Notes: generated by a model not told the origin, from the sequence alone. Numbered from the stretch's first letter, positions 38,147 to 49,849 are shown. The stretch: 64,000 bases of DNA from Camillea tinctor (GCA_022578605.1 MU394056.1:620001-684000); one strand, 5' to 3'. A program made the numbers and translations.

Positions 38147-38308
38147 AAGCAGGATGGGGCACTCGTATAACAGCCACAATCGGCCAGGGAACTGTTTGAT
38201 GTCATCCTCAAGCTATTCCTCCGGGGGGGGGCTTGAACGGGGAGAAGACTGAAAGGAACCACGATGGCATGATCGCGGGATCAAAAAAGGGCAGCTGAAG
38301 TGAAACAA

Positions 38309-38575
38309 GGGGGGGGGGGGGGGGGGGGGCAATTGTTTCGCGAAACCCCCCCCCAAACAACGTGGATGTGTTGACCCAACCCGGGCGCGGGCTTTGAAAA
38401 AATGTGAACATAAAAAAAAATTAAACANNNNNNNNNNGCCCCCCCCCCCCCCCCCCCCCCCCCCCCGCCCCCCCCCCCAATTGATTCTCGAAACCCGCGC
38501 CCAAACCAAGTCTATCTTTGAACGCATCCCGCGCGCGGTCTTTCTCATCTGGAGAACTTTCCTACAATTGAAACA
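38309..38575. other. Assembly gap with homopolymer flanks and a duplicated edge
   Basis: A G run (38309-38329) precedes AATTGTTTCGCGAAA. Ten N bases (38428-38437) follow, then G and a long C run broken once by G (38439-38478). Positions 38331-38427 align without any gap to 38479-38575, at an offset of exactly 148. They share AATTG, CGAAACCC, CCCAAAC, GCGCGG, CTTT and AAACA but differ at many bases. The left copy therefore looks like an error-laden version of the right one placed on the other side of the gap. Confidence 0.8.
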
Positions 38576-38712
38576 GACAACTAAAATGCCTCTATTTCAA
38601 TTTCCCCATCTCTGCTACCACCATCCACCAAAGCTCACATCACATAGTCAACCCACTCTTCTTACCATACCCTCTCTATCTATAATCCCCGTTTGCGCCA
38701 TTATTCTTCTAT

Positions 38713-38725
38713 ACCCTAACCCTAA
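38713..38725. repeat. Two telomere-type units (CCCTAA)2
   Basis: ACCCTAACCCTAA lies 30 bp upstream of the tRNA gene. It matches two units of the common fungal telomere repeat. It is short enough to be chance. Confidence 0.5.
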
Positions 38726-38754
38726 TCTGGCACATCGTCTAGTGTTGGTGAAAA

Positions 38755-38858
38755 AGTCGCGTGGTCTAATGGTTATGATTTCTCGTTCACAAATTTCTTG
38801 TGTCCAAATAAGTTTCCGACTTCCGAGAAGGTTCCGTGTTCGATCCACGGCGTGACTA
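38755..38858 (+). tRNA. tRNA-Val(CAC) with a 31-nt intron
   Basis: The cloverleaf was folded by hand. Acceptor stem AGTCGCG (38755-38761) pairs with CGTGACT (38851-38857) over all seven positions (one G-T), with discriminator A at 38858. The D arm lies around TAATGGTTA. Anticodon stem TCTCG (38781-38785) pairs with CGAGA (38824-38828). The T arm is CCGTG, TTCGATC, CACGG with a perfect 5-bp stem. The anticodon is CAC at 38788-38790, preceded by TT. The intron sits at the canonical site after position 37 (38792-38822) and contains TTGTG, complementary to CACAA of the anticodon loop, as expected for an intron-containing pre-tRNA. The B-box-like sequence TGTTCGATCC is present. Amino-acid identity follows from the anticodon; the A1-U72 pair is less common. 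Confidence 0.88.
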
Positions 38859-39546
38859 AATCCAAGGGGAAGCTGTAGACAACTCCAGCTGCTTATCAGC
38901 GTTTAATTTTTTGTCCCTTTATTTTTCCTCCATAGACCGAGTAATTAGTTCATTATGAATAGCAAGTAGCATGTTGATTCTTCTTTAGTTTTCGGAAAGT
39001 GATAGTTGCCAGTGTCGGGATTGATTTAAAGACCCTCAAAACTCTATAGCGTATTCTGCATCACATAATCATAGCTAGGGGCAAATCACTTCGGGATGGG
39101 AAACCTCGCGAATAATATTTCACGAGAGATAGAAGAATGCCTCGTGATGTATGAAGAAGAGTATATAAAAAGGTATCAGGTATCAATCGATTGTGTACAC
39201 CAAGCCAAGCCAGGGCCTCGCCTAACTTCACCATTGGCCCCTATTTCCCTTCATATACCAATGTGAATTCCCTGCAAAAGGTCATCATGCAAAAACCAGA
39301 TTCGAAAAGTAGAATGCCCCAAGCCCGTATCTGCTGGCCCAAGAACGCCGCGCCTTTTTTTTCATTGCCTAACAGATATATCTTAAAAAAAAACACCTTT
39401 GCTGGTCTACTTCGGGTAGAATACCAGCTCCTCCTCTGTAGATTATCTGTCATGTGTCATGCAATAGTCCCATCGCTACGTTTATTATTTGTGTCATTAC
39501 CGCTTTCATTCCATGCAAACTCCGTATCGGCTACACTTGTCGGTAT
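38859..39546. other. Spacer between tRNA and the fibroin-3-related gene
   Basis: No gene is supported. It contains the tRNA trailer and the 3' region of the minus-strand gene, with A and T runs near 39355-39395. Confidence 0.6.
38907..38912 (+). terminator. Candidate Pol III terminator of the tRNA gene
   Basis: A run of six T bases, the first T run of this length downstream of the tRNA 3' end, about 50 nt away. A second T5 run follows at about 38922. Confidence 0.5.
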
Positions 39547-41164
39547 TTACTGCTGTGGCTTGTAGGCGCGGTAGCCTGGGTATGCAGTCCCGCCGTTTGC
39601 TGCTGTCTGTGTGGGTTGCGTAGGAGGTGGCGATCGTGATACTTCGCCGGACGGGCGGCTGAAGCCCGAGTTGAAGTCGAAACCGCTATTATTATAGATC
39701 GGTGACACCGGTGATGACGCTGTGGCCTCTGAGTATTGACGTTCTGGAGTTTCCCGTGCTAGAGGGTGACTAGAATCGGTGGTGTATGACCGCTGAGGAG
39801 CCGGGGAGTAGGTTCGGCTGTAGTCACTCGACGTATACGTTTGCGACCGCTGCGGATATTCCAACCCGACTTGGGGACCGGGTGACCGCATCCGAGACGG
39901 GTTGGTGGCATTGCCGTAACCATAGCCACCAGCTTGAGGTCCAGGCGATGCCATCCGAGTGGGGTTGGCGTAAGCGTTATTGCTCGGCGGCGCCCGAGGG
40001 CCAGCACCATAAGATCCAGGCGTAACACTCCGTCCAAACTCATCGTATGGCTTGGGGGTTCGCGATTGGGGGTACGGTTGCTCATAACCGTTGTTATAAT
40101 CTTGATGGGGAGTCTGTCTTCCTACTGAACCAGCACCCATGCCATAACCGTGGTTCATATTGTCCTGCGAGGGTTGTCGATAACCTCCCTGGTAATCCTG
40201 GTGTGGCGTTCGTCGTCCCATCGAACCAGCTGCAGCAGCACCAGCCATGCCGTAACCCTGATTCATGTTATCTTGCACGGCTTGTTCGTAGCCGGAGTTA
40301 TCATAGCTGTTGTAGCCATATCCCTGTTGCTGTTGCTGGCCGTAGGGGTCGGCAACTGCTCGGTTTGCCGTCATATATCCACCTGGTCCAGGTTGTCCAG
40401 CTGGTGGCCCATATGGGCTTCTGTTCTCGGGAGAGATGGGGCTGGGAGTTGTTGCATGGGCCATTATAGTCGCACCAGCGTAGTTGTTCTGAGTTGGGTC
40501 AGGCTTCTTCAATGGCTCCATTTCCACTGTTTCCTCTAAGTATACCTTCTTCGAGTTGGCATCGTCCCAAAGAGGCATGGCAGGTAGTGAGTCCGCGTCC
40601 TTGTTATTATTAGAGGTATCAAATTCGGCATATTGAGGCACATCATGCTTCGTATTCAAGCTGGGCATCATAGGCATGGGCGGTTCCGACCTATAAGCCT
40701 GATCGTGATGGGGCGGGATGTATGGCTCATCCAAGTACTTGTGGTTCCTCTTCCTAGGAGGATCGCAACATCCACAGCACTCACCACAGCATTTCAGACA
40801 GCGGCAGCATTCGCAGCAGCACGACAAGCCACAGCAGGCGCATCGAACAATGCACCAGACAATAGAGAGAATAATTAGACCTCCAATAATAATTACGGCA
40901 ATTACGGGCCATCTGTCGCACGTCAGCATTTCCTAGTAGAAACAGAATAACAGCGGCAGAACATAAAACATACTTGCAGAACGTGGCCTTCATACAGTTA
41001 TCCCAGCTCGAGAACGCAGTCGCAGCATCTGAAATGCTGCTTGAAAGGCTGGAGTCACGCTTGGTGATGGCAGCATAAGCACTTCTTGCGACAAGTTGAA
41101 CAAACGCATCTTTCCAGCTGCGATCGTGGAGGCTGCGCTCCATTAGGACGCCGATGTGCGGCAT
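39547..41164 (-). CDS. Fibroin-3-related membrane protein
   Basis: Minus strand, exons 41164-40974 and 40912-39547 with a 61-nt intron (GTATGT...CGACAG), 518 aa. The layout matches fungal proteins annotated as fibroin-3 related, whose function is not established. A short N-terminal region ends SSWDNCMKATFCKWPVIAV. A single transmembrane helix follows (about 66-85, VIAVIIIGGLIILSIVWCIV). Next is a dense cysteine stretch, CACCGLSCCCECCRCLKCC, a likely palmitoylation or metal site, ending CCGCCDPP. The long cytosolic or external tail is Pro/Gly/Tyr/Gln rich and probably disordered. It has a duplicated unit (QDNMNxGYGM...GRxTPHQDY) and repeated Met-Ala/Arg-SPGPQ motifs. It ends GYRAYKPQQ. The first ATG of the frame is used. 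A cell-surface or plasma-membrane scaffold role is only a guess. Confidence 0.82.
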
Positions 41165-42691
41165 CTTGGGTTATTTCGGCCCCGAAATAAGTGTGGTAGT
41201 ATCGGATGAAAGATTCACAGCAGATCAATGCTGGAGTATTTTTTTGGGAGGGCAAGATGTAAATGTCGAAACGTTGAAACACCCGGAAGTTCCCTATCTA
41301 CCCATGGTCCAAATATGGAAGCGCGGCAAGGTGTGTTTGTTGTATGATCGTCTTGAAAACTTCTGGCGAACCCTTTTTTTTTTCTTCGACTGCAGCAAAC
41401 ACGATCTGCCACTTATTGCCCCTCCTTACTAAATTTGCCTGCTCCGGCCGGCGGTCGTCTAGTGTGAAGATATTCGTGAAACGATGGTGTATACGGTAGA
41501 CCTCTTCCCTAGCGCTACTCTTGAACCGTTTACAACTAAAAACGAGTCGGGCTCTTTTTTTAAGGAATGTGGGGGAGAGTCTATCATCAAAAGGATTGTA
41601 TGAAGTTAAATCAAACAAAAAGATCGAAACGAGGGTTTTCGCGTGTAGCGACAAGAATAATTTAGGGTTGTTGAACAAAGGAGTGTGAAAGTGAAAAAAG
41701 AAGAAAATGATAGTAAGGTATGGATGAAGAGAAGGATGGGAGAAAAGTGGTTTTCTTCTTCGATCAACCGACTTAAAACATAGTAATAAGATCAGCTGTC
41801 AAGAATATCCCAACCCAACCTACTGACAAGCTAAGACTTACTAGGATGGAAAGGTCAGAAAAAAAAAGAGGGAGAGGAGAAAAAAAAAAGAGGAGAAGAA
41901 TGCTGAGCAAGACAAGAAAGGCTCAGCAGGATAAGAATCCCATCAAGCGCATCCGTCAGAGTAGGAAACGGCGTACAAAAGGCGGAGGAAGAAATGAAGA
42001 ACGGCAACCGCAAGGACGAGTCGCAATTAATTTCGAATGGATGGACAAAATGTGGGGGCGATGGACTCGAACCCCTGAGTTAAAACAGCCAGCACCTGCA
42101 ATAGCAGAAGCAAGAAGCTTACTTTAGTACCTGGTGTATGCAGGTGCACACTTTTTTTTTGGCACTAGTACCTGTACCACTGCAGGCACCGGCGGTTCCC
42201 TATTCGGCGGGGGGAGAAAAGAGGTTTAGGTTAGGTTAGGGGGGGTCAGGAGTAAAGTAGTGTATGCTAGGTAGTACGTACGCTTACGTTAAGGTAGAGA
42301 AGGGGGAAAGGAGAAAAGAAAAGAAAAAGAAAAGTAAAAGAGAGAAGAGAGCTAAGAATTACATCGGTAAGTGTACCTATTTTTTTTAAGTTCTTCTTTT
42401 CTTTTTTAGTTCAACTTTGCATGCAAATGCATGCAATAAACGTGAATGGGAACGCCTCCAATTTCGGTGTACAACAATTCGCAACAACTCGGCGTACCAG
42501 CCGAGCTCATCGTGGTTCTCGCCCAGACTGCCAGAGCTTTTTTAACCACTTCGTTTTCCTCTGGTTCGTCTGAGTTTGCCCTGTCCCAAGTCTCAGCCCG
42601 CCACCTGTGAAACTGCAACGACTGGCCTTGTGGAGGCTGTGCTGCATCAGTTTGAGGGGGATCAGTTGCGAGCTGGGTCCTTAACCGCTCT
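41165..42691. other. Upstream region of the fibroin-3-related gene and spacer
   Basis: A/G-rich low-complexity DNA (41690-41910 and 42290-42350) gives Lys/Arg-rich open frames with no support. 42225-42240 reads GGTTTAGGTTAGGTTAGG, a degenerate telomere-like run. No gene was found. Confidence 0.55.
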
Positions 42692-42955
42692 CTACACCTC
42701 CTCCTGGATCTAAAAGGGATTTGTGGGGCGGAATGTCCACCATATCCACAGCGTACTACTTTATACATTTTCTTAAGAAAACTACTTCAGATGTCCTAAG
42801 CCCATCCTTAAAACTTAGCTCTCCGCAGGTCATGTCGAGGTGATCTATGAGATTCCACAACACCCTAGGACCAATCATGTTAAGCCGTTTATGGCTGGTA
42901 GATATGATGAACATTCCGCCCCACAAATCCCTTTTAGATCCAGGAGGAGGTGTAG
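42692..42955. repeat. 58-bp inverted repeat with a 148-bp spacer
   Basis: Arm 1 (42692-42749) and arm 2 (42898-42955) are reverse complements. The first 45 bases are identical (CTACACCTCCTCCTGGATCT onward). The remaining 13 bases show three differences, all C in arm 1 against T in the complement of arm 2. The spacer contains the palindrome TTTTCTTAAGAAAA near 42769. There is no transposase frame inside. It may be a decayed MITE or a foldback element. Confidence 0.8.
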
Positions 42956-45900
42956 CATATATTGGCACTGGGTGTGGCGTTCCATTCAAATGCGAGAAGA
43001 TTTCCCGTTTTCGCACAACTCTGGGGAAACAACACACCCCCCTCATGAGTTAATCTTGTGTGCATCTTTGCTGATCAATGGTTAGGTGGCTTGTGATGCT
43101 ATCGCGTCTTATAATGGAAAGACATATATACTCTGGTGATAATTGGTCTTGGTTAATACCTACATCCCTCTCTCCCACCTGATGCAGTACTTAAGTAGTA
43201 GTGGTATAACCTATATCCCAGCGGGGTCTGATTTGATGATATCATGATAAGCATCAAAGCAAATATCAACCCTTGACCCTCGGCTTTCTTCTAATTAGCT
43301 GTAACCTACGAGGTGCGAGGGCGGTCACTTTTTTGCATTGTCTCATATTAGCACACTATGACTAAAAAACGACCAAGAGTATTTTTATACCGCAACCAAG
43401 TCTTCCAAGAAGATGGGAGAGAGGGAGAAAAGGATACAAAAAAAAGGGGGAAGAGCTATTATCACCTCTCGTGATATCTAAGTTTCTTAACAATTAGGTC
43501 TATCAAATTCCATGTGATAATCAGTTGACAACCTATCAGGCAGCTAAGTAAGTTACTTACTCACCGACAACGAACGACTTCAAGCTCGAGTTCGAGCTCA
43601 AGCTCCATCACTGTCACGTTCCCGAATCGGCCCGCACACCCAGATTGGTTACTCAAAATTCGCGTTGACCTCGTCTGCCCGTGCTCGTTGTTTAGGTTGC
43701 GTCATCAGTTTGCAGGGTCCGACACTAAATAGCAAATTTGAACATCGTTATTTATAATTGTGCATCCCGGCAAGGTTCTAGCTCTCCGGGGCTCAGAGCT
43801 CTTTTGGGTTAAGGACTCAAGGATAAAAGGGAGAAAGAACATAAGAAAAAAAAAAATCAAAGTTGTCCCCACGCGGATGCAACCGGCTAAGATGGTTTGA
43901 ACTGCGTGGAGTCCATTTCAGTTTTCAGGGGAGAGGGGAAAAGAAGAGGCAGAAGAGGGGGAAAGAGCCATTTATCTCTGGGCGTTGTTTGAAACCGACA
44001 AAACTCAAAATTGCCGTCCCCACAGCCTTGCATGCGAATGTATGCAGGTTCTCGCGTGGCCTAACCACTTATTTACCAAAACGGTAAATATAATATGCAA
44101 ATCTCTGTAACCTTCCTTCGCCGATCTGTTCGCTCACGAATCTGAGCCGAACCATCCGCAATCAATCCATCTCTACTAACTAAATCTTTATTGGTCCATG
44201 CTCACGCGTATTGAGGGAAGCACCCATTTGTGCATATCGTTGATGGCAGTTTGGCAATTATCGTGATAGGTACTAAGTCTACTAATAAGATAGTGTAGCT
44301 TAGGTTGGAATCTTGGAACGAGGTAATACTACTCTTCCATTCTTGATTTTATTTTTCGTTCTACCGTTATATTTTTCGTATTACCTGGCTTGCGAATAAG
44401 ACTGGACCAGGCATTCGCTACCGAAATAAGCACATACACCTAATAATCTATATATATTGCTTCGAGGTTCTCTCTCCAAACTGCTAGAAAACGTTGTAAA
44501 AGGTATCACAAATGATGTGCAACGCGAGATTCGATCCCTTAACCCTGCGGCAATCTGCATGCCTCCCTCCCCTCCCTTTTCCACCCTTAGGGAATGTTAC
44601 CAGGAGAGTGGAAGCAGATGCAGGTAGCCTTCTGGGCAAATAAACGGTTGACGCCCATATGATACGAGCGTGTCCATTTATATAAGAAATCAATTTCCAT
44701 TCTCGTATCCATACATTTTCTAAGTAGGTAGTTATGCGGGTTGTATATTACCTATAAAGAGGTATTGGTAAGAAGATAGGTGATATCCACCACGGACTGC
44801 TGTCATGGCGTCTAAGGGTTATGTAGGTATGTTGCCTAGTAGCCTACAAACAAGCAATCCACACGACACATACTTCTCTTAACATGCCATACGTATGTAT
44901 TAAACCTCATTGAAAGCACTCACCACTAACTAGCAAGGCAGAATAAGCTCGCTCGGAGGAGGGGTTGCAGGATCTATCTCTAAGCTGATAGGAGCAACTA
45001 AAACCTATCTTACATACCTTGCATCACGCCCGCTTCTACATGCACAAGTAATTCGCCAATCAAGAAACAGTGGCTGAGTCCATCAAACAGCATCTTTATT
45101 GTCGTCGTCGTCAGCATATATGCAGTGTAGTGTCGTTAGTACATACACTAGAGGAAGTCAAAGAGAGAAAGAGAGGGGAAGGCAGAGAGATAGAGGGAGG
45201 CAAAGAGGATTGTGCGTGGGTTGTGGATCTGAGGTTGATTATATCTCTGCCTAGACGTAGCCGTATTCCACATTACCTAGATAACCTACATCGTATCTAC
45301 CCTCCCATATCCACAATAGATCTACTTACGCATCATACGTGTATCTATTTCTGAGAAATCAAGAGTTAGGTTTTTTTGGTTCGGTATGATCTCCCGTGCT
45401 CCTTTCAATTTTAAAAACCCCCTCCCTCTCATCATCTCAGCCCCTCAGCCCCCTCTACGTATCCTCCATTATTCTCGTGTTTTCCTTTTCTTTAAAAGAA
45501 AAATTCTCCGTTTCCCCATATCTACGGTGGTCTGTCGGTCCTAACGGGGTCGTGGATCGGCGTCGTGTATCGTGTATCGGAATCCCGAATTTAACGGTTA
45601 GGGGTCCAAAAACCCGCTATGAACACTTTAGGAGCTTTGCGCACATGTCTTTGTGAGGGGGCTATGAGACCCTTTCCTGTCTCCCTGCTTGACTTAGGTA
45701 TTTATGGTAACAGTGACGTAGTTGGGTATGCAGTTTTCAGGTAGGACTAAATTGATACTAGATGATGGCATTATAATCGTGATGACTGGGATAAAACACG
45801 AAGCATGGAGAGGAAAGAGAGAGGGAAGGTGAAAAGCAGAATGTGGATATTATCATCATGTAGGTTTAGTTATTATCCATTTTACTAGGTACAATATCGA

Positions 45901-46237
45901 TTATTCATAGTCTCGTTTTTGGCCCTTCTGCAGTATGATCGAAGACTACACAAAGCCAACCAAAGTTGTACCGAGATGTCCGGAGGGTTTCCGGAGGTTG
46001 TCCTCTCCTTAACCCCCCCTTTAATCCATTAACGCCGGAGAACTCGCATGTCACTATCTTGAAATCTGATGTCCCTTTTCTCGTAAGAGTGACATCCCGA
46101 AAACAATAAAAAGAAACCGAGGGTATCTCCCCACTTTGCCCCATTCATTTCCCTTTGTCCCGTACGCGCATTAACTACTTGCTTCATTCGATCCATCATG
46201 GTTTCCCTTCCACGGCCGGTATTTACTTTCTCGGCAT
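42956..46237. other. 3.3-kb spacer, no gene seen
   Basis: No open frame with recognisable sequence on either strand. It contains A/G-rich patches (43420-43460, 43840-43960, 45160-45210) and many short TACCTA/TAGGTA-type motifs that are common in the spacers of this window. Confidence 0.55.
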
Positions 46238-46250
46238 TTACTTTCTCGGC
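46221..46250. repeat. 15-bp tandem duplication over the RCR stop codon
   Basis: ATTTACTTTCTCGGC occurs twice head to tail (46221-46235 and 46236-46250). The stop codon of the minus-strand RCR gene (46238-46240) lies in the second copy. The unit is a multiple of three, so readthrough would meet a second stop four codons later. Confidence 0.85.
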
Positions 46251-46789
46251 GGGGGACCCTCGGGAGGAGCATAATCGTTCGCCGGGTTGCCACCGTAGAC
46301 GTTCTTGGGCTGTTGCACGCCAGTCTGCTGGCCATAGTATCCGTCGCCGGGCTGGAAAGTGGTGCCTGTATACTGAGGATCCATGGGATATGATTGGCCT
46401 TGCGGAGCTCCGTAGGCTGGCGGTGGGGCGTTATTGTAGCCGTGCTGCGGCCAGTGGCCGTTTCCTGAGTTGCGTGCCATCCAGCCCGTGCCGTACATTG
46501 GCTGGACACCTTGACGACGGCGGCGGCGTGAGTTGAAGCAGCTAGAAGGTTTTGTTAGTATTTATAGATTATATTAATTTAATACCAGTTTCGGGAGATT
46601 CACTTACGCCCAGAGGAAGAAGATCAAAAGGACTATGACGACAACGACAGCCGCGAAGATCCAACGCCCGTACCAGTTCCACGCACTATAGCATTCACCA
46701 TATCGTCTATATGTGCCATCGGGACAGTCGCCATTGTAGTATTGTCGCACGCCCAAAAATGGGCTTGTAGTGTCGGCGGATGGTGCCAT
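46238..46789 (-). CDS. RCR family membrane protein (Congo red resistance)
   Basis: Minus strand, exons 46789-46608 and 46541-46238, 161 aa, with a 66-nt intron (GTAAGT...TCTAG). It fits the RCR family of small single-pass proteins. Yeast Rcr1/Rcr2 reside in the ER, vacuole or endosome and influence plasma-membrane protein traffic and chitin deposition. A short N-terminus holds NGDCPDGTYRRYGECYSAWN. The transmembrane helix is RWIFAAVVVVIVLLIFFLWA (about 42-61). Directly after it comes CFNSRRRRRQG, a basic stop-transfer patch. The tail is Pro/Gly/Tyr rich with PPPAYG, close to a PY motif that would recruit an Rsp5-type ubiquitin ligase. It ends GPPPRK. The PPPAY motif is seen; its ligase-binding role is inferred from yeast Rcr proteins. 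Confidence 0.8.
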
Positions 46790-49700
46790 GTCGATTGCGA
46801 AATCGATGACGATAGTGATGATGTCGTTTTTGTTAGTGGTTATAAGGAAGAAGTCGAAGAGTGGAAGGTGGGAAGAGTTTTGTGTGTTTGTGACCGCGAG
46901 GAGAAGGTATGTAAAGTAATCTAAGACACGCCACCAAATGTTGTTGTTGTTATGGTTATGGTTATGATTATGGCTGTTGTTGTTTGTTCTGGTTTAGGTG
47001 TTACACCTATACTGAATGAATGACCCGCAGTGACGTTGAGCTTTGGGGGTCTGCAGTACGGTACATACACTAAGTAGTATGTAGCAGGGGGACCTCAGCT
47101 AGTCAGCTAGGTTAGGTGTGTCAAATATGTATGCACCTTAGTTATGTATGGACAGTTGATTGATTGATTGATGGTGACTGTAACAATAGTTCACCAAACA
47201 CAACCTATCAAACTTCCGTAGGGATAATGAATTTGTGAGAGTAAATGAGTAAAAAAAGATCCGGAGGAAAAAGAGGGAAAACGTAGGATGGCAAAAGTGC
47301 GCGTTGGCCTTCGGCCTTTTAAGAGGATCGCTGGTCTTTCCTAAAGCCAACTACGTACACATCAGTAAAACCAAGAAGCCGGATTCCGTCTTGGGGGAGA
47401 ATCGGGTTGGAGCTGGCGTGGCAGAGTGGGTCCCGGGAACAGGTAGGTTAGGTATTCCGTACCTAATGGAAGGTGTTCGCTGTAAGATTGTTGGTGGCTG
47501 TGCCGGCAATATGTAGGTAATGGGTTCTTGGCTAGTAGCAATGACAAAAAGCAAAAAACAGTTGAAACGATCCTTATCTACTCACGGGGATGCCCCATTA
47601 AGCTACTTAGTACTTACTAGCACTTACATAAGTTACACATCTTTAGCTCTACCCAAAACTTAAAAAGCGCAGCATTTAACCTTTTGTTTTCAGCTTTGCT
47701 TCACAAGTATATGCCTAGTAATCTAGTAATGAGTAATGATTGCAGGTTACCTAGGTAGGTATTCATTAACCTATGTAATCAACGCTAGTGGTTAGGTAAA
47801 GTCAAATAGGCGATATGATGATCACACAGCTCCGCTATAAGGGCTGAGCTTGAACCTGAGCCTTGAGCCTAAGCCCATTTTATCTGTCAGTCATCCGACC
47901 CCGACTTGCCCGACCCATTGCACATCTTCCCGCCACTCCAAAACTATCCTTCGTTCGATCATCTCTCCTGTTCTAGCCTACACTATATATGCAGTCTACG
48001 TACACCTCCTGTACGACATTTGGAATTATCGATCGCTCGGTTTCGGGTATCCAGCGAAGCGAAGAAAAGAGAAGGAGAGAAGAGAAAAGAAAGAGAAAGA
48101 GAGCAAAAAATCACGCAGTGGTGGCAAAGCAACAAGCACATAGGTTACTTATTATTATTCTTATTCATTCATTCATTCATTCATTGTGCGCCATCCTCAA
48201 TATTCCCCCCCCATCAATGCAAGCCCACGTACATACGTAATTTTCGTATTTGAACTATCAGCCTATTATCGCAAAACGTTAGGTGAATGAGCATCGTGAC
48301 GATGGCTGTGTCAAGTCGCAAAGGGTAGCTAGCATGTGCTCGCTATAAATGCCCTAGGTGGAAATTTCAATATAGGTCTTAGGTCATATCTAGTCTGGCA
48401 TCTAGAATACGGATACGTCGTATTGTCCCAGCTAGCTAGTGTAGCTGACTGACTACCCTGCCATAGCTCACCGTAGCTGGACCTACTTAAGTAGGTCAGT
48501 ATCAAGCATCTGAGCCTTCATCGCGGAGCTCACAAGCCGCAGTGAATACCAAACGAAGAACAGGGGATATGGTTAATTGAGTTAATCCATCGCTGCCCCC
48601 GTGGTATCGAACAACAAAACTACGCAAGGCGCATGGCCATTCCGTTTGTGTATGAAGCAAGTGCTCGCCTCGTTTTCTTCCTCAGCTGCTTGAAATGTCA
48701 GATTCATTTGTCACCGTTATAGTCTCATGAGGGAGGATATATAAGAAAACTGTTTCTCTCTTATATCTGAAACCACTCATGAGATAAAGTTGCGATGAAA
48801 CGCGGACCATGGACGGGAAAACAAATTGTAAACGAACTGGTTATAAGAGTAGGTAATAAAGTAATAGCACGGCTATTGACTTTACATACACATATAAAAC
48901 ATAAGAAATATCCCGTGCTCTACACAGGAATCCCACCCTGGGGATGGTGATGAAGTTAAGAGATGATCGGCAGGGATCGGGACCGAGTCCTGTGGAATAT
49001 AATTAAGTAGGTGGTGTTACTACATACTGCTATGCCAAAGCAGTTCACATAATGATATACTAATATATAATAATACATGTATGTACAGAGTTACTTCTCA
49101 CCGGCGTCTCGCTCTGTAAGCGTAGCTCGAGAGATCCCCCGGGGGCTGTTGTGACTCGAGCCACAGGTAGGATCAGAAAAAAAAAAGTAAATGTGATATG
49201 ATAGGGGAACTAAGAATCTCAATTCAAAGGCTTTTCTTAATGGATGGGGGTTTCAATTCTTCCACCCCCGCCCACGTCTTCAGCCGAAATGGCGTCCGCT
49301 AAAGAGAACTCTTGAACTAAGTACTTGCATGCGATCTACTACCTCGCCTTACCCAAGTAGAAAGAGGAAGAAAAATCTCCCTGACTACATGTATCAGCTA
49401 CATTGATGTTGTTAAACCTACTTGTACTCTGGCCCTATATAAGCCAAGCCATATTTTTTGTTGTTAAGTGTTATGCCTCTTCCGTAGGATCATTCATTGA
49501 TGACGATGTGACAGCAATATGTGAGCCCGCGCGGGGGTTATACCTGTGTTTTTCGCTTCCTCCTTTCTGCAAACGTAATTCAAAGACAAATTCTTGTTTA
49601 CTTTGGTAAGAATGCTTGGACTGGACTGATGTGTCTGTCACTCCCCCTTCTTACATCGGCCTCTCGGTTCGCCTTGTTTTTAGTTGTCTCTTCTCGTCAC

Positions 49701-49803
49701 ATTGAGCGATTCTCAAAGAGTCAAGTGATAGGAACCTCATGTCCCGAATCTTCAGCAGCTAGGGGGGGTAGAAGTAGTAACCTACCTATGTAGGGGAGGG
49801 TGT

Positions 49804-49849
<46 letters not shown>

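Larger units (their letters stand above)
37611..38754. other. Spacer ending in a low-quality assembly patch
   Basis: AT-rich spacer upstream of the kinase gene, with a GA microsatellite at 38124-38146. From about 38220 the sequence is dominated by G and C homopolymers and an N gap, described separately. No gene is supported. Confidence 0.6.

Noticed and set aside
38394..38855. 153-codon open frame running across the N gap.
   Set aside because: Translates homopolymers, N bases and the tRNA gene; an artefact.
42055..42105. Minus-strand T-arm-like sequence (GGTTCGAGTCC followed by GCCCCCA) resembling the 3' half of a tRNA.
   Set aside because: The T stem has two mismatches, no matching 5' acceptor strand or D arm lies upstream, and the anticodon arm cannot be formed. 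At most a tRNA relic.
41846..42127. Lys/Arg-rich 93-codon open frame.
   Set aside because: Arises from an A/G-rich low-complexity tract; no conserved motif.
47850..48253. Overlapping open frames of 97 and 115 codons in the 4.4-kb spacer.
   Set aside because: Sequence is dominated by GAGAAA-type and ATTC repeats; no homology recognised.
48921..49005. Region that vaguely recalled a 5S rRNA (AAGTTAAG, GGGACCGAG).
   Set aside because: Conserved 5S blocks and the pairing of the two ends are missing.
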